NCBI GenBank assembly: GCA_964536835.1
Contig: CAZIAZ010000007.1
Location: forward strand, 7,367-71,366
Length of the DNA stretch: 64,000 nt
Source: DAONFI01 sp035403485
Lineage (GTDB): Bacteria; Planctomycetota; Phycisphaerae; SM23-33
Direction: 5' to 3'
How positions within the stretch are numbered: position 1 is the stretch's first letter; each line of letters begins with the position of its first letter. Under the pieces are notes generated by a model that saw only the letters and a list, made by a program, of their open reading frames with translations, did no database searches and was not told the DNA's origin. Both the position numbers and the translations under genes were made by a program. Below are positions 16,227 to 25,488 of the stretch, one piece after another.

Positions 16227-16628
16227 ATGGCGAAAACGAAACACATCAATATCAGCGATAGCCTTGAGGATTATCTTGAAGCGATATTTTTCCTGATTCA
16301 GCAGAAGCAGGCTGCCAGGGCGAAGGATATCGGCCGTCAGCTGGGCGTAAGCAGGCCGTCGGTCACAGGTGCTTTGCACGCGCTGGCTGACAGAAATCTC
16401 GTGAATTATTCGCCGTACGGCATTATTACGCTTACGCAGCAGGGCCAGGCTATTGCCCGCGAAGTTTATCGCCGCCATGAGATATTGCGGGATTTTTTCG
16501 TAAAAATACTCGACGTCGAATATTCAGAGGCTGATTCCGCCGCATGTAAAATGGAGCATGTAATTTCTGATGCGGTTCTCAAAAAATTTTTGAACTTTAT
16601 CGAAAAATGTTCCCGACCAGATTTATAA
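16227..16628 (+). CDS. DtxR/MntR-family metal-dependent repressor
   Basis: A 133-residue metalloregulator with an N-terminal winged helix (RAKDIGRQLGVSRPSVTGALHAL is the HTH) and a dimerisation domain, but no C-terminal SH3-like domain, as in MntR. Aligned to known members, the metal ligands are Asp15 and Glu18 in LEDYLEAI, His84 in YRRHEIL, and Cys107, Glu110, His111 in CKMEHVIS. The Cys is as in DtxR/IdeR (Fe) while the first Asp is as in MntR (Mn), so the site is a hybrid. The feoBAC genes 5 kb downstream on the same strand make iron sensing likely. No clear ribosome binding site is visible; the start is set by homology. Confidence 0.9.
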   Translation: MAKTKHINISDSLEDYLEAIFFLIQQKQAARAKDIGRQLGVSRPSVTGALHALADRNLVNYSPYGIITLTQQGQAIAREVYRRHEILRDFFVKILDVEYSEADSAACKMEHVISDAVLKKFLNFIEKCSRPDL

Positions 16629-16770
16629 AAATCTGCAGAGGAACGTTAACACGAAGATTGTATAAAAAGTGAAACAGTTTTTTACGATGAATATTTGGCT
16701 GGGCGAACTTTGTTGTCCTTAACAAACATTGGGAAGATGATTCATTCACATTGACGGATAGAGCAGAGAA

Positions 16771-16980
16771 ATGTACAGCCATATGAAAGCAAATTCATGT
16801 TTTTGTGAATCGCCGGTTCTGGCGAAGATATCGGAACTATACCGCGAACTGATAGCCCATGATGGGTTCGGCGAGCTTCACATGGATGTGCGGATTCTCA
16901 AACGTGGCCAGAAGGAAGTGATAATCCACTGTGGCAAGCAATATCGTTATGTGGTGGATTTTCCGCAGAAGCAGTCGTAA
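16771..16980 (+). CDS. Small hypothetical protein
   Basis: A 69-residue protein. The segment ISELYRELIAHDGFGEL is amphipathic-helical, and RILKRGQKEVIIHCGKQYRY looks like a beta-hairpin with a buried Cys. Such composition is unlike a random ORF. It starts at 16771 or at an internal ATG at 16783, with only a weak AGAG upstream. It lies 142 bp after the DtxR-type gene. I do not recognise the family and assign no function. A role in metal handling would be guesswork from position only. Confidence 0.5.
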   Translation: MYSHMKANSCFCESPVLAKISELYRELIAHDGFGELHMDVRILKRGQKEVIIHCGKQYRYVVDFPQKQS

Positions 16981-17150
16981 GGAATAAATTGTATGAAAGG
17001 AAGTGCCTATGAATAAACAATAACTGCCGGCTGCAGGTGTGATGCCTGATATACGCCGTGATGAAAAATTGAATGGAATAAAATCCCTCTGATGCAGTGG
17101 GTGCATAGTGGAGACTCGCAGGTAAGTAATTTACGAACAGGAGAGTTCAC

Positions 17151-18215
17151 ATGAATGCACTCAGACATCTTGGACTTATTGCTGCTATAGCAATTACGTC
17201 TTGCGGCAGTATGGCTGCCGTTTACAAGCAAATACTTTCACTTGATGATATGCGAAGTACCGAAGGTTCGGGAAACGTCTATACCGTGATTATCGAGGAT
17301 GACGACGCATACTGCATATTGTCGAACAGTTCTGGCGGCCAGAGCGGCAGAATTACAAAAATTTCCGGCGTATCGACGTCGAAAACGTATTCGCAGATTT
17401 TATCGACTGCCGAATGGAATGAAGCAAACGGCGGTGTTACATCCAGCCTGGCTACCATCTACGACGGCAGAATAGTTGGCGATTATATCCAATTTTCAGA
17501 TTCTTCTACCGACGCTATTTGGCGCGTTAACAGGAATACCGGCGAAGTGACATGCTATGCTTCGCAGGCAGATATTCTGGCAGCAACAGGCCAGACTGCC
17601 GTTAGTCTGGCTAGCCCATTTGTAGTATACGGTGGGGAGCATTACGTTTATGAGGGCACAAGCGACAGCATAATCAGGACGAACGGTGCGAACAATGTCG
17701 ATATCTTTCTTACCTCGGCGCAATTGACTGCCATCAGCGGAAACAGCACGGTTTCCGGCGGAATTGATTTTGATTCTTCGGGTAACCTGTACTGGGGCTC
17801 AAACGATTCAGATTCGCTGTATAGTTGGGATGGGGCAAACGGTTCTACAGTTCTCGACGTGGCTGACATAACGGCTGTTACCGGCGGAAGCTCCGCCGGC
17901 TTTGGCGACATATATTACGGCCAGGACGGCAACGTGTATTTTTATGAGACGACAACGAAGAGTATTCTCTGCTTCGACGTGAATGCGACAAGTGCTGCAG
18001 ACAGTTTGACGATGCTATTTTCAGCTGCAGAGCTGATTGCTGGCGACGCAGCTAGCAATTCGGTAGGTACTTTCGCATGGTATGACGGACATATCGCATG
18101 GAGTACGATTTCAACGTTGGCGAATATAGGCTTTTATGTGGCAGTTCCTGAGCCCGCTACTATTGTACTTCTTACGATAGGCACGTTTGGCGCAATGTTT
18201 CGCCGTAGACGGTGA
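17151..18215 (+). CDS. PEP-CTERM secreted protein
   Basis: A 354-residue exported protein with a signal peptide at residues 1-23 and the C-terminal sorting signal VPEPATIVLLTIGTFGA followed by RRRR (PEP motif, membrane helix, basic tail). That signal is recognised by exosortase/EpsH systems that process surface or biofilm proteins. Between them are repeated blades with DSSTDAIWRVNR, DSDSLYSWDG and TKSILCFDV-like segments. They suggest a beta-propeller-like surface domain rich in Ser, Asp and Asn. AGGAGA precedes the ATG. No exosortase is in the window. Confidence 0.85.
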   Translation: MNALRHLGLIAAIAITSCGSMAAVYKQILSLDDMRSTEGSGNVYTVIIEDDDAYCILSNSSGGQSGRITKISGVSTSKTYSQILSTAEWNEANGGVTSSLATIYDGRIVGDYIQFSDSSTDAIWRVNRNTGEVTCYASQADILAATGQTAVSLASPFVVYGGEHYVYEGTSDSIIRTNGANNVDIFLTSAQLTAISGNSTVSGGIDFDSSGNLYWGSNDSDSLYSWDGANGSTVLDVADITAVTGGSSAGFGDIYYGQDGNVYFYETTTKSILCFDVNATSAADSLTMLFSAAELIAGDAASNSVGTFAWYDGHIAWSTISTLANIGFYVAVPEPATIVLLTIGTFGAMFRRRR

Positions 18216-18300
18216 TACCGTGTCAATGGGTTTACAATTCAGGCCGGCGTGTCCAAACACCATGTTTGGGTCGGAACAGCCCTTATTATCGTACAAAACC

Positions 18301-19029
18301 ATGCATCCGAAACGTATGACAAAGGCATTTTCCTTGATTGAACTACTGGTTGTGACGTCAGTTATTTCGCTATTAATAAGCATGCTGTTACCATCACTTA
18401 GCCGCGCCAAGGCTTTGGCACGGCGGGTGGTCTGCCTGGCAAATCTTTCCGGCATTGGCAAGATGGTATATCTTTATGCATGTGATAACGATGAATATTA
18501 TCCCGACCCTTACGCAATGGGTGCAGGCGGATTTACATATTCGGATGGCGAAAAGATTTATTACGGCCAGTCGTACTTCCGTTGCGGCGTGGGGTTCAGT
18601 TACAAGGAAGGCCTGCCGGAGCAATACGGCCTGATGGGTGCATTACTTAATGCCGGGCTTGCGACGGCACCATCAGCATGGATATGTCCAGGCGCGACGG
18701 AAGAAATGGCATTATTCGGAAATACTTATTGGAACAGTGGAAATAGCGTATTGGGCAATAAGCGGCTGGGCGATTATACGTCAGACGAACTGTTCGACTT
18801 GGGACTGCTTAGCGACAATCACTGGTTTCTTCCCGCCAATAGCGGGGTACGAGGAGCGGTGCAACGTTGCCTCTTGGCCACCAAACGAGTCTTTCCACAT
18901 GCTGAGGTTGGTATCAAGGACTGGACGAATATCAACGGATGGGGTTACGAATTGACTAAAAAGTCGCCACGGAACAACAATATCCTCTTTTATGATCTGC
19001 ACGCGTGTGTGGATTACGAACGTCATTGA
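18301..19029 (+). CDS. Pseudopilin-like (prepilin N-terminal) secreted protein
   Basis: A 242-residue protein with a type IV prepilin leader: a short basic peptide, then KAFSLIELLVVTSVISLLIS, with the cleavage site before Phe and Glu at +5. The body resembles planctomycete type II secretion G-like proteins: CLANLSGIGKMVYLYACDNDEYYPD near residue 50, and NNNILFYDLHACVDY near the end (a variant of the V/L-F-x-D-G/L-H motif). It is probably processed by a prepilin peptidase such as that at 4176. The start is ATG 18301 or 18316, and neither has a strong ribosome binding site. It lies between a PEP-CTERM protein and a Cys-rich exported protein. Confidence 0.8.
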   Translation: MHPKRMTKAFSLIELLVVTSVISLLISMLLPSLSRAKALARRVVCLANLSGIGKMVYLYACDNDEYYPDPYAMGAGGFTYSDGEKIYYGQSYFRCGVGFSYKEGLPEQYGLMGALLNAGLATAPSAWICPGATEEMALFGNTYWNSGNSVLGNKRLGDYTSDELFDLGLLSDNHWFLPANSGVRGAVQRCLLATKRVFPHAEVGIKDWTNINGWGYELTKKSPRNNNILFYDLHACVDYERH

Positions 19030-19055
19030 ACACAATCTTTCGAAAGGAAATCATA

Positions 19056-20021
19056 ATGTCGACCTGTACGACGCATATCAAAAAGTCCATAGTATTATGT
19101 TTACTTCTCGCGGTTGGGTTGATGTCGGGCAGAATATGCATGGCTGAGTGTACCGACTGTGATGGCTGCGAAGGCGGCTCATGTACGAAGAAAGTATCAG
19201 AACAATGTAGTGAATGCGTATTGAAAAATCAGAAAATTGCCAAAGAGAAATTTCTTGCAGGCCTTGAACTTATTCGTAAGGACAAATGGAACGATGCCCT
19301 GAAAAATTACCGGGGCTCCGCATCTGTCGAGACGAAGTTCAAAAGAGTCTATGCAAAACAGGCCGAACTTCTGCAGGCTGCCGTTATGCATCGTGCCTTG
19401 CTTGAGAAGCCTCATCTTTCTGCCGATGATATCAAGGCGATAAAAAACTGTTGGCGATACTGTATAACGCGGAACGCCATGACGCCGGCGATGGCGATAG
19501 CAGAAAAACTCAATACTGTAGTTAAGACTCACGAGACGAAGGAATTGTTGGCTGAGACATACATGCTTTCGTCAGAAAATCAAAAAGCGTACGACGTCTT
19601 AACGGCAATGACTTTTGATTCCATGACTCAGGGTGCCAGAATGACTTATGGCATAGTGTCGGCCAGGCTGGGCATGAAGGATGAGGCGTCGAAAATCATG
19701 GATGGCCTTGATATGTCGAAGATTCCGGCGAATCTGCGATACAAATACGCCATGCTGTTGGCTGCTGCCGGCAAATCGTCCGAGGCGATTGAAATGTTAA
19801 AAATGATACTTGAAGGGCAGTGTGGGCTGGGGGCAAAAAGAATGAAATTCCAGATAGAAAAAACGCCGGATTTTGAATCGCTCAAATCGTCGGCTGAGTA
19901 TAAAAAGCTTTTCACTACGGGTGAAAATGATTGCAATTCCTGTCCGAATCGAGACAAGTGTTCGCAATCAAGCAGAAGGTTGGGATATGCCGAATTTTCT
20001 ATTGTTTTTAAAGGCGGCTGA
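19056..20021 (+). CDS. Exported cysteine-rich TPR-like protein
   Basis: A 321-residue protein with a signal peptide ending around MAEC. The mature N-terminus is a cysteine cluster (CTDCDGCEGGSC, then CSEC about 13 residues on), and the C-terminus has CNSCPNRDKC. The middle is helical with TPR-like repeats (KEKFLAGLELIRKDKWNDALKNY and similar pairs). The terminal Cys motifs look like metal- or cluster-binding sites. AAAGGA precedes the ATG at 19056. It lies directly upstream of the OprB porin and feoB. Binding of iron in the periplasm is an inference from context. Confidence 0.7.
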   Translation: MSTCTTHIKKSIVLCLLLAVGLMSGRICMAECTDCDGCEGGSCTKKVSEQCSECVLKNQKIAKEKFLAGLELIRKDKWNDALKNYRGSASVETKFKRVYAKQAELLQAAVMHRALLEKPHLSADDIKAIKNCWRYCITRNAMTPAMAIAEKLNTVVKTHETKELLAETYMLSSENQKAYDVLTAMTFDSMTQGARMTYGIVSARLGMKDEASKIMDGLDMSKIPANLRYKYAMLLAAAGKSSEAIEMLKMILEGQCGLGAKRMKFQIEKTPDFESLKSSAEYKKLFTTGENDCNSCPNRDKCSQSSRRLGYAEFSIVFKGG

Positions 20022-20051
20022 CGTATATTAGCCCATTTGAAAGGAAACTGG

Positions 20052-21326
20052 ATGTATAAATTTTTGGCGGTTTGGATGGTTGTTGGTTTTGCTTCAACGA
20101 CGTCAGTAGCGCAGACGGAGTCTCAGTCGTCATCCGCCATAAATCCCTTTAAAATACTTCCGGCAGATACTCTTACTGACAACTGGTTCGGACTTGGCAG
20201 AAAACTCGCTCAGAGCGGCATAACGATAGATTTGAACGTCACTCAGTTATATCAGCAGAATCTCGGCGGCGGATTAAGCACGCATCGCCGCGCGGGCCGT
20301 TACTCCGGCCGATATGACCTTGAGCTTAACGCAGATATGGGCCGGCTTTTCAATCTGCCGGGCGGAAGAGTTTATATGCTTACCCGCGGCGGATGGTCGG
20401 ACGGCATTGATGCTTCGTCGGTCGGCAGTATTTTCGGCGTGGATGGTTTGGAGTTCGGCGATGAGCCGGCAGATGTCTGGGAATTGTACTACGAACAGAA
20501 AATGTTCAATGACAGGATGATTTTGCGAGTCGGCAGGGTTGATTTGACGTGCGGGTTTGAGTGTCACGATGCTCCGGCGTCGTTTGACTGCAATACGTAC
20601 GCCAATGACGAGGTCACGCAGTTTTTGAACAATTCTCTGGTTAACAATCCGACGATTCCTTTCCCCGATCCCGGCTTTGGCGTCATTCTGCATATTACGC
20701 CGGTCGACTGGTGGTACGTGACGGCAGCCGTCGTCGATGCGGATGCTGATTATCGCGAAACAGGTTTTAATACGGCGTTTCATGGGCCTTCGAACACATT
20801 CAGCATTTACGAGACGGGCATTATGCCCGACTTTTATTCCCCAAAGGGCCGGCTGCCAGGGGCGTATCGTGTTGGCTTGTGGTATGACCCGCAGGCGAAG
20901 GAGCGATTCGACGGCAACGGCGTCAAGCGGGACGACGCAGGATTTTATATCGATTGCGACCAGATGGTTTTTAAGGAAAACGCCGTCGAAGACGATTCAC
21001 AAGGTTTGGGCGTTTTTGCAAGATACGGTTATGCCGACGGCGATGTGAACGAGATTAAAAATTTCTGGAGTGCGGGCGTACAATATCAGGGCCTTATAGA
21101 CGGCCGTGATGATGACGTTCTTGGCGTGGGTGTCGGCCAGGGATTGCTCAGCCGGAAGGCCGACTTTACGGCGTCAAATGAGACAGCCCTGGAATGCTAC
21201 TATAATATGCAGCTTACGCCGTGGCTGCACGTTTCGCCGGATATCCAGTATATATTCAACCCTGGCGGAGATTCTGATGTGAGCGATGCGGTCGTATTGG
21301 GTTTTCGCGTTCAGGTGACTTTCTGA
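20052..21326 (+). CDS. OprB-family outer-membrane porin
   Basis: A 424-residue protein with a signal peptide (residues 1-24, ending SVAQ) and an OprB-type 16-strand barrel. DNWFGLGRKLAQSGITIDLNV near residue 50 is the conserved OprB opening, AYRVGLWYDP is an internal strand and turn, and the terminal strand ends in Phe (LGFRVQVTF). OprB proteins are substrate-selective outer-membrane channels, classically for sugars. Here the gene sits 50 bp upstream of feoB and may serve solute or metal entry instead. The ATG at 20052 has AAAGGA upstream; the in-frame TTG at 20037 is rejected. Confidence 0.88.
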   Translation: MYKFLAVWMVVGFASTTSVAQTESQSSSAINPFKILPADTLTDNWFGLGRKLAQSGITIDLNVTQLYQQNLGGGLSTHRRAGRYSGRYDLELNADMGRLFNLPGGRVYMLTRGGWSDGIDASSVGSIFGVDGLEFGDEPADVWELYYEQKMFNDRMILRVGRVDLTCGFECHDAPASFDCNTYANDEVTQFLNNSLVNNPTIPFPDPGFGVILHITPVDWWYVTAAVVDADADYRETGFNTAFHGPSNTFSIYETGIMPDFYSPKGRLPGAYRVGLWYDPQAKERFDGNGVKRDDAGFYIDCDQMVFKENAVEDDSQGLGVFARYGYADGDVNEIKNFWSAGVQYQGLIDGRDDDVLGVGVGQGLLSRKADFTASNETALECYYNMQLTPWLHVSPDIQYIFNPGGDSDVSDAVVLGFRVQVTF

Positions 21327-21376
21327 GACTGGTTGCGTCGCTGCCGTGAAAAATAACAAATTTTGAAGATTATAAA

Positions 21377-23650
21377 ATGTACGATACTACAAATGACAGA
21401 ACAAGTTATACAATCGCGCTTGCCGGCAATCCCAACGCCGGCAAAACTTCCGTCTTCAACGCGTTGACAGGCATGAAGCAGAGTGTCGGCAATTGGCCGG
21501 GCGTGACGGTCGAACGGCTGGAGGGGAAATATTTTTACGACGGCAAAAAAGTGACCGTGGTCGATTTGCCGGGAATTTATTCGTTGAATGCCTACTCCGT
21601 CGACGAAGCCGTCTCCCGCAAATATATTTTGACTGAAAAACCTTCCGTCGTCGTCAACGTCATAGACGCCACCAATCTGGAGCGGAATCTTTATCTGACG
21701 TCGCAACTGCTTGAAATGCGCGTGCCGATGGTGGCGGTGTTGAACATGACGGATATCGCGTCGCAGCGGCGCATCCGCATAGACGTCGAGCATCTGAGGT
21801 CTCATCTGGATTGTCCTGTCGTGCCGATGGTTGCATCTCGCAAGCAGGGCGTTGACGAACTGAAATCAGCCATTGCAGAGGTTGCCGCCTCCGGCCATGT
21901 TCCGTCGACGTTTCCGATTTATGATGAGGAAGTCGAAGAAGCCATCGATGCCGTGATGTCGTATTGTCAGGCTCTTTCGCTGGACAAGGCGGTTTCGCCG
22001 CGTTGGCTGGCGGTAAAAATGTTCGAACGCGACAGATGGGCCATGCTTTTCGCATCCGGCGAGCTTGCAGACAAGCTGGATAAGCACATTTCGCATATCG
22101 AACGGCATACCGGCGAGAAGATAGATCTCGTGATTGCCGACGGGCGATATGGTTTCGTGCACGGGTTGGTATCGGACGTGCTGCGTCGCCGGCGACGGCT
22201 ACGGAGGACGGTTTCGGATGCCATAGATCGTGTCGTGTTGAATAGGGCGGTGGGCATACCGCTGTTTTTGCTGATAATGTACTGCATGTTCTTTCTGACG
22301 ATAAATCTGGGCGATCCGTTCATCAATTTTTTCGACAGATTTTGCGGTACGCTTTTCGTGGATGGCCCGAATTATCTGTTGGCGAAAGCCGCCGCGCCAA
22401 GATGGCTGGGCATTCTGTTAGCTGACGGCGTCGGCGGCGGCATACAGACAATCTCCACGCTGATTCCGCCGATATTTTTCATATTTCTCAGCCTGTCGAT
22501 TCTGGAAGACAGCGGCATAATGGCTCGCGCGGCGTTTATCGCTGACAGGCTGCTTCACAGGATAGGCCTGCCTGGCAAGGCGTTCATACCCCTGATGGTG
22601 GGATTCGGCTGTACCGTGCCGGGCATATTGGCGACGCGCACGCTCGAAAGCCGCCGTGACCGGCTGCTTACCATTATGATAAATCCGTTCATGAGTTGCG
22701 GAGCGCGTCTGCCGGTTTACGTATTGTTTACGGTGGCGTTTTTTCCGGTCAGCGGCGTATGGGTGGTGTTTCTGATTTACGTCATAGGGATTATATTGGC
22801 GGTATGTACCGGCGTACTGCTGAAAAACACCATTCTGAAAGGCACTGCGGTGGCGTCGGTCATGGAGCTTCCGCCGTATCACATACCGACGTTAGGCGGC
22901 GTGATGCATCACACGTGGAATCGGCTGAAAGGTTTTGTGTTCAAAGCCGGCAAATCTATCCTGCTCGTGGTCGTAGCCCTTAACTGCCTTACCGAATTCA
23001 CGGTGGGCGATGAAAATATCATTTCCAAAATCGGCCGTACGATATCGCCTGTTTTTGAGCCCATGGGTATCCGTCGCGATAATTGGCCGGCGAGCGTGGG
23101 ATTGTGCACCGGCATATTTGCCAAAGAATCGGTGGTCGGCACGCTTAACAGCCTTTACGCCAGTCAGAAACAGTCGGATGCCGGCGGCGAATCAGCCGCA
23201 AAATTCGATTTCGTGGCACAAATGGCTGACGCTTTTTCCGCGATAACGGACGGCTTTAAAAAATTGGGCGTCAAGCTGATAGATTACAGCGGCGCTAGCG
23301 ATGAACTTGGTAATGATGATGAAAACGACGCTTTTGCCGCGCTTCGTAAAAATTTTAGAACCAGTTCGGCGGCTTTTGCGTATATGCTGTTTGTCCTGAT
23401 ATATGCGCCGTGCGTGGCGGCGATTGCGACAATTTTTAGCGAAACCAACTGGAAATGGACTGCGTTTTCAGTAGGATATCTCACATTGCTGGCTTGGCTG
23501 GTGGCGACGGCGTTTTACCAGGCAAGCATCTTGCCGGCTCAGCCGGCGATTTCGGCTGTATGGCTGACGACGGTGGCTGGAATTGTTGTGGTTCTTTTTG
23601 CAGTTTTACGAGCCGTCGGCAGACGGATGAGTGTTGAATATAAAGAGTGA
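21377..23650 (+). CDS. feoB: FeoB ferrous iron transporter
   Basis: Main inner-membrane permease for Fe(II), 757 residues. The N-terminal G domain has GNPNAGKTSVFNAL (G1), VDLPGIYSL (G3) and NMTD (G4). The helical GDI-like spacer follows to about residue 280. The membrane core has two Gate motifs, with GCTVPGILATRTLESRRDR and NPFMSCGARLPVYVLF carrying the conserved Cys residues of the iron path. Fe(II) uptake is typical of anoxic conditions. It is followed 2 bp later by feoA, and the ATG-TGA overlap to feoC shows a single operon. Confidence 0.97.
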   Translation: MYDTTNDRTSYTIALAGNPNAGKTSVFNALTGMKQSVGNWPGVTVERLEGKYFYDGKKVTVVDLPGIYSLNAYSVDEAVSRKYILTEKPSVVVNVIDATNLERNLYLTSQLLEMRVPMVAVLNMTDIASQRRIRIDVEHLRSHLDCPVVPMVASRKQGVDELKSAIAEVAASGHVPSTFPIYDEEVEEAIDAVMSYCQALSLDKAVSPRWLAVKMFERDRWAMLFASGELADKLDKHISHIERHTGEKIDLVIADGRYGFVHGLVSDVLRRRRRLRRTVSDAIDRVVLNRAVGIPLFLLIMYCMFFLTINLGDPFINFFDRFCGTLFVDGPNYLLAKAAAPRWLGILLADGVGGGIQTISTLIPPIFFIFLSLSILEDSGIMARAAFIADRLLHRIGLPGKAFIPLMVGFGCTVPGILATRTLESRRDRLLTIMINPFMSCGARLPVYVLFTVAFFPVSGVWVVFLIYVIGIILAVCTGVLLKNTILKGTAVASVMELPPYHIPTLGGVMHHTWNRLKGFVFKAGKSILLVVVALNCLTEFTVGDENIISKIGRTISPVFEPMGIRRDNWPASVGLCTGIFAKESVVGTLNSLYASQKQSDAGGESAAKFDFVAQMADAFSAITDGFKKLGVKLIDYSGASDELGNDDENDAFAALRKNFRTSSAAFAYMLFVLIYAPCVAAIATIFSETNWKWTAFSVGYLTLLAWLVATAFYQASILPAQPAISAVWLTTVAGIVVVLFAVLRAVGRRMSVEYKE

Positions 23651-23652
23651 CC

Positions 23653-23946
23653 ATGATGTTTGAAAGATTCAGAAGAAGATTTCGTGCCGGCAGACGTGAA
23701 AGGTGCTGTTGTACAGACACGTCGGCAGAATGCATTCCGCTGGCGCTTGGCCAGGTGGGAAACAAATACGTCATATTTCGGAATTCCGACGCCAAAACCA
23801 GGGAGATGGGCCTTTACCCCGGTGCGGAAGTGCATGTAATCAAAAATACTCGCGGCGATACCGGCATCGTAGTCGCCGTCGGCGAAGCGCGTTATGCCGT
23901 ACACCGTGACATTGCCGGACTCATAATAGTTCGGCCGGGAACATGA
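23653..23946 (+). CDS. feoA: FeoA-like SH3-domain protein
   Basis: A small cytoplasmic partner of FeoB, 97 residues from the ATG at 23653. The FeoA domain runs from about residue 27 (PLALGQVGNKYVIF), with MGLYPGAEVHVIKN as the conserved family core, to IAGLIIVRPG at the end. The N-terminal ~25 residues are extra and include a basic stretch (FRRRFRAGRRER) and three adjacent cysteines (CCC), which is unusual and could be a metal site. It is located between feoB and feoC. Confidence 0.9.
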   Translation: MMFERFRRRFRAGRRERCCCTDTSAECIPLALGQVGNKYVIFRNSDAKTREMGLYPGAEVHVIKNTRGDTGIVVAVGEARYAVHRDIAGLIIVRPGT

Positions 23947-24173
23947 TACTCAAAATAAAAAAGCTGCTCGCAAAAAGAAAACGCATGACTCTGGGCGAAA
24001 TTGCGATTCACTTTGACGCAGACCCTCAAGCGATAGAGCCGATGATGCAGAAACTCGTGGATGGCGGCATTGTCCGTAAATATAAACCTGCCGCCGCCAG
24101 ACTCTGCGGCAGTTGCAAAATCTGCGGGGAACAGTGCGACCTGACCATGATAGTCTACGAATATCTGAATTGA
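23943..24173 (+). CDS. feoC: FeoC-like winged-helix Fe-S protein
   Basis: A 76-residue protein. MTLGEIAIHFDADPQAIEPMM is the winged-helix HTH, and CGSCKICGEQC is a C-x2-C-x2-C-x3-C cluster near residues 55-66, as in FeoC proteins that bind an oxygen-sensitive Fe-S cluster. It starts by the ATGA overlap with feoA. FeoC is thought to control or stabilise FeoB. It is the last gene of the iron operon and converges on hflX. Confidence 0.85.
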   Translation: MILKIKKLLAKRKRMTLGEIAIHFDADPQAIEPMMQKLVDGGIVRKYKPAAARLCGSCKICGEQCDLTMIVYEYLN

Positions 24174-24198
24174 TGCCGCCGCATGCGGATGATGACGT

Positions 24199-25488
24199 TC
24201 AGTCCATGACGGCGATATCGTTCCGGAAAGCGTTGAGCAATTCTCTTAGACGGTCGGAGGCTATCACGGCGTCTATTTCGGCGAAGTCTGCCAGGTATGT
24301 CTGATTTTCGATTTTTGCGTGCCTGGCCAGGAAACTCATCAGCCGCCCGTTACGGAAATTTGCACGCAATTTCACTGGCGTCGGCAAGCCGGTTGCGCGG
24401 TCGCGAACGGCGGCTATCAATTTTTCGGCGCCGTTGCCGCTCATCGCCGACATGGTGACAGCCTTTGGATATCTCTGCCGCAGGACGGCATATACGGTGG
24501 GGTCGATAATCCTGTCGGTCTTGTTGAGGATAAGCAGTTCCCGCTCAGGGTCGCAGCCGAGTTCGGCGAGCACTTTGTGAACGGCGTCTATCTGCTCGAA
24601 CACGCGGTGCGACGATGCGTCCGCGACATGCAGCAGCAGGTCGGCAAAAATAGCCTCTTCGAGCGTAGCCCGGAAACTGGCGACGAGATGATGCGGCAGA
24701 TTGCGTATGAATCCCACGGTGTCGCTAAGCAGTGCCGGGCAGTCCGCGCTCAGTTCCCATTTTCGGGTCTTGGTTTCAAGCGTGGCGAAAAGTTTGTCTT
24801 CGGCGTAGGTCTGGGCGTCGGTGAGCAGATTCATGAGCGTGCTTTTGCCGGCGTTGGTATAACCGACAAGGCAGGCGCAGAATTCCCTGTTGCGGTTTTT
24901 CACTTCCTGGAGTTTGCGACGGTCTATCGCGTCGAGTTTTTCTTTTAGCATGCCGACGCGTTTCTGTACGATTCGCCTGTCGGTCTCTATCTGCCGTTCG
25001 CCCGGCCCTCTCGTGCCCACGCCGCCGCCGTGCCTGTCAAGATGCGACCACATGCCCGTCAGCCTGGGATACGTGTATTCAAGCTGAGCGAGTTCAACCT
25101 GCAACTTGGCCTGATGAGTGCCGGCGTGCATCGCGAAGATATCAAGTATCAGTTCGCTGCGGTCTATGACCTTGGTTTTGGTGACGGCTTCGAGTTCCCG
25201 TATCTGGCCGGGCGTGAGGTCGTTGTCGAATATGACCACGTCGATTTCGTTCATTTCACAGCGGTCTGCAATCTGCGAGGCTTTGCCCGTGCCGACGTAA
25301 AGGCCAGTATGCGGCTGCTGCCGTTTGCAGAGGATTTCATCCACCACGTCCGAGCCGGCTGTTTTAGCCAACGCCCGCAGTTCACCCAGCGGGTCGTGCG
25401 TATCATGGTTGTCGCCTGGCAGCACCACGCAGACAAGCAGCGTCCGTTCGGACTCGATTTCGAATGTTTCCCGCAGTTCAGCCATCAT
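24199..25488 (-). CDS. hflX: HflX GTPase
   Basis: Ribosome-associated GTPase that splits or rescues stalled 70S/50S ribosomes. It is 429 residues. The N-terminal HflX domain includes YVGTGKASQIAD and DLTPGQIRELE, the glycine-rich hinge is GGGVGTRGPGERQIE, and the G domain has GYTNAGKSTLMN (G1), DTVGFIRNLPH (G3) and NKTD (G4). The start ATG at 25488 overlaps the stop of pheT (ATGA), so translation is probably coupled. It converges on feoC with only 25 bp between. Confidence 0.95.
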   Translation of the reverse strand: MMAELRETFEIESERTLLVCVVLPGDNHDTHDPLGELRALAKTAGSDVVDEILCKRQQPHTGLYVGTGKASQIADRCEMNEIDVVIFDNDLTPGQIRELEAVTKTKVIDRSELILDIFAMHAGTHQAKLQVELAQLEYTYPRLTGMWSHLDRHGGGVGTRGPGERQIETDRRIVQKRVGMLKEKLDAIDRRKLQEVKNRNREFCACLVGYTNAGKSTLMNLLTDAQTYAEDKLFATLETKTRKWELSADCPALLSDTVGFIRNLPHHLVASFRATLEEAIFADLLLHVADASSHRVFEQIDAVHKVLAELGCDPERELLILNKTDRIIDPTVYAVLRQRYPKAVTMSAMSGNGAEKLIAAVRDRATGLPTPVKLRANFRNGRLMSFLARHAKIENQTYLADFAEIDAVIASDRLRELLNAFRNDIAVMD

